A DNA stretch of 64,000 nt, taken from assembly GCA_030744755.1 (NCBI GenBank), contig JASLPY010000020.1:1-64000 (forward strand). Reading direction: 5' to 3'. Each line of letters opens with the position of its first letter. The first letter of the stretch is position 1. Source of the stretch: Kiritimatiellia bacterium. Lineage in GTDB: Bacteria > Verrucomicrobiota > Kiritimatiellia > UBA8416 > JADHWI01. Made by a program: the position numbers and the translations under genes. The notes below the pieces were generated by a model. It worked only from the letters and a program-made list of their open reading frames with translations, did no database searches and had not been told where the DNA came from. Shown piece by piece: positions 7,347 through 15,554 of the stretch.

Positions 7347-10300
7347 ATGACCGAGTGGCAAAGCAAAAGCCTTTCGATTTCCAGCATACGCAATTTCCGC
7401 CATGGTTTGGGTGGTACGTTAGTCCGGCTTGTCATAGCCGGACTTTTTCTTGCCTCCGCCTCCGCCGGATGGGCATCCATTCTTCCATTCACTGATGACT
7501 TTCAGAGTTATACCCAAGGGACCGATCTCGACGGTAGCAACGGGTGGGCAGTGGCCGGCAGTGGTTCGGTCACCGTGACCAACCATCTGTCCAGTAAGCG
7601 CGCCGCTCTGATCCCCAATAGCAGTACGAACGTCATCCTGGAGAACGACTTCACCGACGACTCGAACGTGGTATCGATCGCTTTCGACCTTCAGCCCGTT
7701 TATACCGACGGTGATCCCTCGGATCTCATTCCCGACGATGCAACCTTCGTATACTACATCGGCACTAACGGGATGGTAACAGCGTATGACGGCCAGGATG
7801 CCTCGAACCTCACCCATGACATAATATCGGACCAGTCTCCCACGAACTTCGTCGTCACCCTCGATTACGCGACCTCGAACTGGTCGCTTTATGTGGGAGG
7901 TGCTGAGATCGTGTCCGATTTCGGTTTCTATTCCAGCAGTAACTCCGACTTCAACCAGATTTCATTCCTGGAGTCATCGTCGACGTCTTACCTGGACAAT
8001 GTGGACATCAAGGCTCCGCCGCTGGTTTACTTCGATCTGGCATCAGGCGAGTATGCAGAGGGCTTGAGCGTGACAGTGACTGCACGGCTTTCAACCGCCT
8101 ATAGCACCGCCGTCACCGTAAACCATGCGCTCACCGGTGGTGGAAGTGGAGAACCCGCCGACATTACCGGTTATAGTAGCGGCACACTTACTTTCGATAT
8201 AGGCGAAACGGAGACCAACTTCACGTTTACTGTCACTGACGACATTTTTTGGGAGGAAGCCGAGACCCTCGTGTTCCAGTTGAGCGACGTGACGAACGGT
8301 ATACTGGGTTCGCCATCGACCTTTACGCTGACTATCCCTGATGACGCCGGGGACTGGAGCCTTCCGTTCAGCGACGACTTCGAGCCTCCGCGAACCACCG
8401 GAAATCTGGACGCTCAGAACGGGTGGCAGGCCACCGATGCGGAAGTGCAGACCACCACATTTATCGATACGCAGGCCGCGAGCATCACGTCCTCGACCGG
8501 CATCGCAAGCCACCCGTTTGCCGCCGGTAATTCCAACGTCTGGACCGACCTGTACATCCAGCCGGTGTTTGGCGACAACTCGTCCACCAACCCGCCGGAC
8601 GACAGTTCGTTTGCTTTCTTCGTGAATAACAGCTCCAACGTCGTGGTTTACAATGGTAACGCCACCCAGGCCCTGACCGGTGTCACTATCACACAAGGCA
8701 AGTGGGTGCGCTTCACGGTGTTCAGTGATTACGCAAACAGCAACTGGGACCTGTACGTAGACGGCGTACCGGTAACGAACGACGTGGATTTCTACACCAA
8801 CACCGCTCCGACCAGTTATACTGAGTTCGGCGTACGTGGTGGCGGCGGGTCGAGTGCGCCGTTCGATGATGTGTACATCTCCACGAATCCGCCAGACCCG
8901 TTTGTGACGTTCACCGTGGCCTCCAATTCCTATGACGAAGGCAGCACGGCCACTGGCTACGTGTCGCTGTCGTGGGCTTCCGCGAGCAATGTGACCGTGG
9001 ACGTGACGGATCTCCTGACTGGGACGGCGACGAACGGCGGGGCGGGCCAGGACTACACCTTCAGCAGTCCCAGCAACCTGACGATCATCGCCGGAACAAC
9101 GAACCTGCCGTTCACGTTCGTGATCGAACAGGACAATGACGGTGAACCTGCAGAAACAATCGAGTTCGCGCTTGCGAACTACGGCGGTGGTTCGGCCGGT
9201 GATATCACAAACTTCACGGCGTATATCAACATCGACCCGTCCGACGTGCCTGATATCAGCTTCCAGACGAATGCGGTGTCTATCCCCGAAAGCACGGGTG
9301 TCGTAACGGTGACGGTAACAGTCAGCGTGCCCTACAACATTGATACCGTGAAAGTAGATTATGCGGTCAGCGGTACCGCAACTCTGAACGACGATTTCAC
9401 GAATTACTCTGACGGGACGCTGATCCTGGATCCCGGCGACACCTCGACTAACTTCACCTTCGAGGTCATCAACGATCTCGAGGACGAACTGGACGAAACC
9501 GTGATCTTCGGCCTGTCGAACTTCATCAACTGTTCGGACGGCACGCACACGCAGATTACTTACACGATTCTCGAGGACGTTGGCGACGAGAAGCCCAATG
9601 TGTACTTTGCATCCTCCGGGGCGACCGTATCCGAAGGCGTCGGCACGGTGACTCAAAAGGTGTACCTGTCCAAGACGTACAACGGGACGGTGACCATCGA
9701 GGTTGAGGACACCCTGTCCGGCACGGCCACAAATGGCGGCTTGGATTACGCCATGGGAATAACAAACCTGTCGTTCTCGCCCGGCAGCACCAGTGAAGAG
9801 TACACCGTTGCGATCAACGACGACACCATTGGTGAAGACGATGACACGATCATCCTCCAGTTGAGTAATGTCAGTGGCGCCACGATCATTGCACCGTTGA
9901 CCCATACCATCACTATTTCAGATGATGTCGCCGACTGGGGGCTGCCGTTCTATGAAACCTTCGAGTCGAGAAATGAAGCCGACCTGGACGGCCAGCACGG
10001 ATGGGATGCGCTCGACGCCACGGTGCAGAGCAACAACACGTACGGCGGCAGCACCTATGCCGGCAGCATCAACTCCGAGACCGGCTTTGCTCTTCACCCG
10101 TTCTCCGACGGCAAGTCCAACGTCTGGACGGATATCTACATCCAGCCGGTGTTTGCTGATGACAGCAGCGCCAGCGTGACCGATGTGCCTGCGGACAGCA
10201 CCTTCGCGTTTTACGTGAACACCAACGGTGACGTCGTGGTTTATGACGGCAATGTCAGAAAGACGAATGACACGAACCTGACCGAGGGAGAATGGGTCCG

Positions 10301-11786
10301 GTTTACCGTGAACAGTGATTACGCGGCCACGAACTGGTCCCTTTACACTAACGGTTCCCCTGTTGCGATAGAGAGTGGATTGTCCTTCTACACGAATACT
10401 ACAACATCCTATACCGAGTTTGGTATCAGGGGCGCGGGCTCATCCAATGCGCCTGTGGACGATGTGAGCATAACTCTCACCAGTCCGCTTGCCGGCCTGC
10501 CCATTGCGAGTTTCCTTGCGGCTACGGGGTCCGGGGCCGAAAGCGTTCTCAGTGTTACCGGTACGGTTGTCCTGAGCAAGAGCTATGCGAGTACCGTCAC
10601 GGTGGACCACGTGCTTCTCGACGATGGCGCTGCCGAAGCGGGCCAGGATTACAACTACACGCCCGGAACAGTAACATTCGATCCGGGTGAACAGACAAAC
10701 ACCTTCACATTCACAATTATCAACGATATCGTCGTTGATGGGCCGGACACACTTACCTTCTCGTTGAGCGGTTACAGCAATGCCGAAGCCGGGACAAGCA
10801 CCAACTTTGCCTACACCATCCTGGCGGACATTGACGACGTTCCCCCTGACATCTCGTTTGTCACAAACGTCTACTCCGCCGGCGAAGACGTGCTTTCCGG
10901 AACGGGTACTGTATATCTGAGCAAGACCTACAGCGGCACGGTGACGGTGAATCATGCCGTAATAGCACTCGGCACGACGGCCGACATCGGTGATGACTAC
11001 ACGTACTCGGCAGACACGCTGACGTTCAATCCGTACGTGACCAACGCCAGCTTCACATTTACCATTGTCGACGACACGTACGACGAGTCGGACGAGACGA
11101 TCAAGTTCGGCCTCAGCGGTCAGAATGTGGGCTCCCTGGCGCCGTATTCAGAGTTCACCTACACCATCCTTGAAGACACGAACGACTGGTTCGCGCTGCC
11201 CTTTGTGGAGACGTTCGAAGACCGGACCCTGAGCGGGTTAAGCGGTCAGCACGGGTGGTATGCCGTGGATACCGACGTGACCAATGCTCCGGCCGCTTAC
11301 ATACATACAGATTCGCAGGCAGGCCTCATCATGGCCGATGCCGGTTTGATCCGCCACACCTTCAACGACGGCCAGTCCAACGTGTGGACGGATCTCTACA
11401 TCCAGCCCGTGTTCGGGGCCGACGACGACAGCGTGACCAATCCGCCTGCCAACAGCAGTTTTGCGTTTTACGTCTACACCAACGGGCAAGTGGTGGCTTT
11501 CGACGGACGGAATTCACCGACACAGCTGGTGCACACCGCTCTGAACCCGGGCGATTGGGTTCGCTTCACGGTCTTCAGCGACTACGCTGACACCGAGTGG
11601 GATCTGTACCTGAACGATATCCTACTGCGCGAGAACATGGATTTCGTTGATGCAACCGCTCCCGCGTCTTACACTGAGTTCGGCGTGCGCGGAGCTGGAT
11701 CTTCCAACGCTCCCATTGACGACGTGAGCATAACTCTCACTACGCCATTCCCTGTTCCAAAGGGCGCAATGTTCCTGCTCAGATAG
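7347..11786 (+). CDS. Giant secreted protein of lectin-like and Calx-beta modules
   Basis: A 1479-residue protein probably exported to the cell surface. Residues 1-45 form an extended signal peptide. Then follow a laminin-G/ConA-like domain (~46-228), Calx-beta (~229-330), lectin-like (~334-515), three Calx-beta (~517-860), lectin-like (~862-1048), two Calx-beta (~1049-1278), and lectin-like (~1280-1465). The lectin-like copies share NVWTDLYIQPVF and YTEFGVRGAGSSNAPVDDV-type blocks. The Calx-beta copies share DETI.FGLS-type calcium-binding strands. The protein ends abruptly with VPKGAMFLLR. GAGGAG lies 9 nt before the ATG. It is paralogous to the next gene. Adhesion or glycan binding is the likely role. 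A perfect terminator-like hairpin lies inside the signal-peptide codons (7421-7448). Confidence 0.8.
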   Translation: MTEWQSKSLSISSIRNFRHGLGGTLVRLVIAGLFLASASAGWASILPFTDDFQSYTQGTDLDGSNGWAVAGSGSVTVTNHLSSKRAALIPNSSTNVILENDFTDDSNVVSIAFDLQPVYTDGDPSDLIPDDATFVYYIGTNGMVTAYDGQDASNLTHDIISDQSPTNFVVTLDYATSNWSLYVGGAEIVSDFGFYSSSNSDFNQISFLESSSTSYLDNVDIKAPPLVYFDLASGEYAEGLSVTVTARLSTAYSTAVTVNHALTGGGSGEPADITGYSSGTLTFDIGETETNFTFTVTDDIFWEEAETLVFQLSDVTNGILGSPSTFTLTIPDDAGDWSLPFSDDFEPPRTTGNLDAQNGWQATDAEVQTTTFIDTQAASITSSTGIASHPFAAGNSNVWTDLYIQPVFGDNSSTNPPDDSSFAFFVNNSSNVVVYNGNATQALTGVTITQGKWVRFTVFSDYANSNWDLYVDGVPVTNDVDFYTNTAPTSYTEFGVRGGGGSSAPFDDVYISTNPPDPFVTFTVASNSYDEGSTATGYVSLSWASASNVTVDVTDLLTGTATNGGAGQDYTFSSPSNLTIIAGTTNLPFTFVIEQDNDGEPAETIEFALANYGGGSAGDITNFTAYINIDPSDVPDISFQTNAVSIPESTGVVTVTVTVSVPYNIDTVKVDYAVSGTATLNDDFTNYSDGTLILDPGDTSTNFTFEVINDLEDELDETVIFGLSNFINCSDGTHTQITYTILEDVGDEKPNVYFASSGATVSEGVGTVTQKVYLSKTYNGTVTIEVEDTLSGTATNGGLDYAMGITNLSFSPGSTSEEYTVAINDDTIGEDDDTIILQLSNVSGATIIAPLTHTITISDDVADWGLPFYETFESRNEADLDGQHGWDALDATVQSNNTYGGSTYAGSINSETGFALHPFSDGKSNVWTDIYIQPVFADDSSASVTDVPADSTFAFYVNTNGDVVVYDGNVRKTNDTNLTEGEWVRFTVNSDYAATNWSLYTNGSPVAIESGLSFYTNTTTSYTEFGIRGAGSSNAPVDDVSITLTSPLAGLPIASFLAATGSGAESVLSVTGTVVLSKSYASTVTVDHVLLDDGAAEAGQDYNYTPGTVTFDPGEQTNTFTFTIINDIVVDGPDTLTFSLSGYSNAEAGTSTNFAYTILADIDDVPPDISFVTNVYSAGEDVLSGTGTVYLSKTYSGTVTVNHAVIALGTTADIGDDYTYSADTLTFNPYVTNASFTFTIVDDTYDESDETIKFGLSGQNVGSLAPYSEFTYTILEDTNDWFALPFVETFEDRTLSGLSGQHGWYAVDTDVTNAPAAYIHTDSQAGLIMADAGLIRHTFNDGQSNVWTDLYIQPVFGADDDSVTNPPANSSFAFYVYTNGQVVAFDGRNSPTQLVHTALNPGDWVRFTVFSDYADTEWDLYLNDILLRENMDFVDATAPASYTEFGVRGAGSSNAPIDDVSITLTTPFPVPKGAMFLLR
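7421..7448 (+). terminator. Terminator-like hairpin inside the signal-peptide coding region
   Basis: AGTCCGGCT (7421-7429) pairs perfectly with AGCCGGACT (7436-7444) across a 6-nt loop, followed by a run of T to 7448. It has the form of an intrinsic terminator 75-100 bases into the giant Calx-beta gene. It may act as an attenuator or be a by-product of hydrophobic codons. Confidence 0.45.
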
Positions 11787-11944
11787 AGGACGGTGCACAG
11801 AGCTTAATAGACTATTGACGAGACAAACAGGAGTGCTTGAGAGTTCTATGAAGGCGGTCTGGAGTGAGGGGAAGCAGGTCCGACTTGAAATGGGACCATG
11901 GTCCCATGCAATTGGGATCTATAAAGCAGGATGGGGTCGACAAG
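11787..11944 (+). promoter_or_regulatory. Spacer with 18-bp perfect palindrome
   Basis: The 158-bp spacer between the two giant genes contains ATGGGACCATGGTCCCAT at 11890-11907, a perfect 18-bp palindrome ending 37 bp before the second gene's start codon. Length and position suit a dimeric repressor's operator, or a hairpin in the leader. No regulator is identifiable. Confidence 0.4.
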
Positions 11945-14900
11945 ATGAATTCGACGGGGCGCCACGCACAGCGTGGAAGGTATATATGCATACGTAGGCT
12001 TGGTGCGGTACTGACCGCGGGGCTTTTGTTGACCTGTACAGGAGTTGTCGAGGGCGCATCCACGGTGCCCTTTTCGGACTCCTTCGACTATCCCAACGGG
12101 ACCGACCTGGACGGCACGAACGGATGGGGTGTAACCGGCAGCGGCTCGGCCATTGCCACCAACAGCCGGGCACGGCTTGGCGACGTGACTGTGTCCAACG
12201 TTTTCACGGGCGAGGAAGAGGTCGTTACGATTACGTTTGACGTCCAGCCACGGTTTAACGAAGGCAATCCCTCCTCACTCATTCCCGCTGATGCAACATA
12301 CGCATTCTACGTCGATACCAACGGATTGATTACGGCGTTCGACGGCCAGGCCGCATCGAACCTGACGCATGATCCTCTGAGTGAGAGCAGCAGCACTCAA
12401 ATCACCGTGCGGGTGGACTACCCGGCTGAGACATGGTCGTTGTGGTTGGGCGACACGAAAGTGGCCACCGACTTTGCTTTCTACGGGGCGGCCACATCGG
12501 CTTTCACTGAAGTGGGTTTCATCGAAGGTTCTACCAACATGTACTCCTATGTCGACAACGTGGAGATCCTGGAAGTGCACCCCCGGCCCAGCGCTGCATA
12601 CGCGACAGCTTCGCTGACGGTTGCCGAGACCCAGGGCACGGTCACGGCCACGGTTATCCTCAGCGAGGCGCACGACGAAGAAGTCCGGGTGGATCATTAT
12701 CTCGCCGGCGGGACCGCCTTATTCGGCCAGGATTTCACCAACTATACGGACGGTACATTGATCTTCGCGGTAGACGACACGAACAAGACATTCACATTCG
12801 ATATTCTCAACGATACGAGTAACGAACCGCCAGAAACCATCATCTTCGGCCTCACCGGCTACAGCAACTCCACACCCGCTGAGCCGTCAAGCTTTGCAGT
12901 TACCATCGGGGACGACGGTTCCGACTGGAGTCTCCCGTTCTATGAGCCGTTCGAGGACCGAACCCTCGGTGACCTCGACGGTCAGAACGGCTGGCGTGGC
13001 GATGATGCAGTCGCACAGAGCAACGTGGTCAGAGCCGGGAATCAGGCAGGCAGCCTCAATTCCGCGACAGGTATGATTAGTCACCCGTTCGGTGACAGTC
13101 AGACAAACGTCTGGACCGACCTGTACATCCAGCCGGTGTTCGCTTCCGACGACGAGAACGTGACCAATCCGCCTTCCGACAGCAGCTTTGCGTTCTATGT
13201 ATCAACCAACGGACAGGTGGTGGCTTTCGACGGTACGACGCCTACACAGCTCGTGCATTACGCGCTGACCGAGGAGGAATGGGTACGGTTTACCGTACGC
13301 AGCGATTACGTATCCACCAACTGGTCCCTGTATGTAAATGGCTTCATGGTTGCTGAGGACCTTGGCTTCTATGATACTGCTGCGACAAGCTACACTGAGT
13401 TCGGAGTGCGCGGAGCGGGCACCACCAATGCCTATATCGACGATGTCCGAATCCAGGAAGCGAGGCCCATTACAATCGGCGTATCATTCGTGACGACCGA
13501 GGCAGAGGGCGAGGAATCCGTGGGCGTCGTGACGGCGACAGTTGCCCTGAGCGAGGCCGTCACCAACGAAGTCAGTGTAGACCATTTCCACATCGGCGGC
13601 ACGGCTGACTTCGGTGCGGACTTCACGAACTACACGCCGGGGACCCTGACTTTCTCCCCGGGCCAGCTCTCCACTTCCTTCACGTTCACGGTTATAGACG
13701 ACTTCGACCCCGATCCTGATGAGACGATCACTTTCGGGTTGCACAACTTCGTTGATATAGAGGCAGGAGAGTTCACAAACTTCACCTACACCATCCTGTA
13801 CGAACCGGCCGACGAGCCGCCGCCGGTTTCGTTCGAACCGGCCGAGGCCGAGGCCGAGGAGTCCGTGGCTGTCGTGACGGCGACCGTTGTCCTGGGCGCT
13901 CCCAGCGGGAAAGAAGTCAACGTAGACCACTTCCTCATCGGCGGCACGGCAGATTTTGGTGCGGACTTTACCAACTACACTCCGGGGACACTGACATTCT
14001 CCCCAGGCCAGGTCTCCACGTCCTTCACCTTCACGGTCATAAACGACACGGAGAACGAACCGGACGAGACGATCGTTATCGGGCTGAGTAACTATGTCAA
14101 TGGGGTAGCAGGGGTGGAGACGAACTTTACCTACACGATCCTGTACGAACTGGCGGACGAGCCACCGGTGGTTTCGTTCCAGACCAGTGGTGTTCGCGTC
14201 GATGCGGATGTGCCTGCTGCTTCGATTCCAGTTGTTCTGTTTCCTGCGCAGTCAACCACAGTTACAGTGGCTCACGCCATCCTACCTGCCAGCACGGCGA
14301 CCGACGGCCTGGATTACACCAATTACACTCCCGGCACGCTCACCTTCGACCCGGGAGAGACGAATCAGTTCATCACCTTCACGGTCATTGATAATGGGGA
14401 AGACGTGGATGAGGAGATTGTCATAGGGCTGAGCAACTTCACCAACGCGTCTGCTGGTCTGTACACCGAATTCACCTATACCATAGCAGGCGACTCGAAC
14501 CTATGGTACAGCTTGCCGTTTGCCGAAACGTTTGAACTGGGGGCGCCGGTCGAGCTGGATGGTCACCGCGGCTGGGTATCCGGGAATGCCACGGTGCAGA
14601 CTGATGTGGTTTACTCGGGAAGCAAGGCAGCGGAAGTAAACAGCGGCCTCAGCCACACCTTCTTCGGCGGTCAAACCGACGTTTGGACCGACATGCGTGT
14701 CCGCCCGTTACTCGGTACGCCTCCGTCGGTCCCTGGGAACAGTACCTTCGCATTTTATGTAAACACGAACGGGCACGTTTGGGCCTATGACGGCGACACA
14801 GCAAGGGATCTCACGCCTCCGGTGCCCGCCATCAGCGAGGGGCAATGGAAGCGGTTCACCGTGCACAGCGATTATGTCGACAAGACGTGGGATCTGTACG

Positions 14901-15088
14901 TTAATGGAATGCTCATGGCTGAAGACCTCGCGTTCTACAGCGACAGCGTAACGAATTACAGCGAGTTTGGCTTGCGTTCCTTTCGCACCACCAACGCGCC
15001 GTACAGTGCCCATTTAGACGACGTCAGCATCGGTCTCACCAGGCCGTCGGGGGTGTTCGATATCGGTACGCTACTGCTCATCAGGTAG
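11945..15088 (+). CDS. Second lectin-like/Calx-beta surface protein
   Basis: A 1047-residue paralogue of the preceding gene. I chose the start at 11945 (MNSTGRH), which has AGGATGGGG upstream and leads directly into a signal peptide ending near VVEGA. The in-frame ATG at 11864 adds 27 residues of unlikely sequence. The order is lectin-like, Calx-beta (RPSAAYATASLTVAET), lectin-like (DWSLPFYEPFEDRTLG), three Calx-beta, lectin-like (LWYSLPFAETFEL), with the tail DIGTLLLIR at the stop. Two adjacent Calx-beta units (DNA 13480-13800 and 13820-14140) are nearly identical in long stretches such as GADFTNYTPGTLTFSPGQ, indicating recent internal duplication. Likely a calcium-stabilised surface or adhesion protein. 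Ligand unknown. Confidence 0.8.
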   Translation: MNSTGRHAQRGRYICIRRLGAVLTAGLLLTCTGVVEGASTVPFSDSFDYPNGTDLDGTNGWGVTGSGSAIATNSRARLGDVTVSNVFTGEEEVVTITFDVQPRFNEGNPSSLIPADATYAFYVDTNGLITAFDGQAASNLTHDPLSESSSTQITVRVDYPAETWSLWLGDTKVATDFAFYGAATSAFTEVGFIEGSTNMYSYVDNVEILEVHPRPSAAYATASLTVAETQGTVTATVILSEAHDEEVRVDHYLAGGTALFGQDFTNYTDGTLIFAVDDTNKTFTFDILNDTSNEPPETIIFGLTGYSNSTPAEPSSFAVTIGDDGSDWSLPFYEPFEDRTLGDLDGQNGWRGDDAVAQSNVVRAGNQAGSLNSATGMISHPFGDSQTNVWTDLYIQPVFASDDENVTNPPSDSSFAFYVSTNGQVVAFDGTTPTQLVHYALTEEEWVRFTVRSDYVSTNWSLYVNGFMVAEDLGFYDTAATSYTEFGVRGAGTTNAYIDDVRIQEARPITIGVSFVTTEAEGEESVGVVTATVALSEAVTNEVSVDHFHIGGTADFGADFTNYTPGTLTFSPGQLSTSFTFTVIDDFDPDPDETITFGLHNFVDIEAGEFTNFTYTILYEPADEPPPVSFEPAEAEAEESVAVVTATVVLGAPSGKEVNVDHFLIGGTADFGADFTNYTPGTLTFSPGQVSTSFTFTVINDTENEPDETIVIGLSNYVNGVAGVETNFTYTILYELADEPPVVSFQTSGVRVDADVPAASIPVVLFPAQSTTVTVAHAILPASTATDGLDYTNYTPGTLTFDPGETNQFITFTVIDNGEDVDEEIVIGLSNFTNASAGLYTEFTYTIAGDSNLWYSLPFAETFELGAPVELDGHRGWVSGNATVQTDVVYSGSKAAEVNSGLSHTFFGGQTDVWTDMRVRPLLGTPPSVPGNSTFAFYVNTNGHVWAYDGDTARDLTPPVPAISEGQWKRFTVHSDYVDKTWDLYVNGMLMAEDLAFYSDSVTNYSEFGLRSFRTTNAPYSAHLDDVSIGLTRPSGVFDIGTLLLIR

Positions 15089-15554
15089 CGGTTGGGAGGA
15101 TAGAGTGGTTCTTCCGGCTTACGGGTGTCGATTGCACCTGTCCCCGGGCTTGAAGGGGGTCGCAGAGACACTTTCAACATCCTTCATCCCCCCGGGCCGG
15201 GACGGCTTTCGAGGCTTGCCGTGCCTCTTTCACCAGGGCCATTTAATCCATAAGCTCACTCTCTTGTGTCGCAGGAAGTTATGCAAAAAGTCTGAACTAC
15301 GCTGCACTCAATGAACCCGCTGAAAACGAGATCTCCCGATTGGAATCGGGAGCTACAGGGGATCGAACGTAGCGCCCGACTCCGATCGGGCGACCTCCTC
15401 GCTGGATGATGAACACGCTGCAAGTGGTATTGGAATACTGAACACTCTGATCCCAAATGCCTTACGGAAAACTGAATGACCCTGCCTCTTTAATACTCTC
15501 ATGATTGACCAGACCCGCTGAACGTGGTCTTATGATATCGGACCAGGAGGGCCG
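15089..15554. other. 466-bp gene-free region with two strong hairpins
   Basis: No protein-coding signal was found. Two palindromes lie at 15333-15352 and 15373-15392. The rest shows nothing definable except the AGGAGG site before the histidine kinase at 15545-15550. Confidence 0.5.
15333..15392. repeat. Tandem REP-like palindromes
   Basis: CTCCCGATTGGAATCGGGAG (15333-15352) and CGCCCGA-CTCCGA-TCGGGCG (15373-15392) are two near-perfect hairpins 20 bp apart downstream of the Calx-beta genes. They share a CCCGA core and read like a REP doublet. They may also stop transcription, although no T-tract follows. Confidence 0.5.

Noticed and set aside
8091..9905. Long 604-residue frame on the minus strand inside the giant Calx-beta gene
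   Set aside because: It is the antisense shadow of the GC-periodic Calx-beta codons, rich in arginine, valine and histidine, with no ribosome-binding site. The plus-strand frame has recognisable domains throughout.
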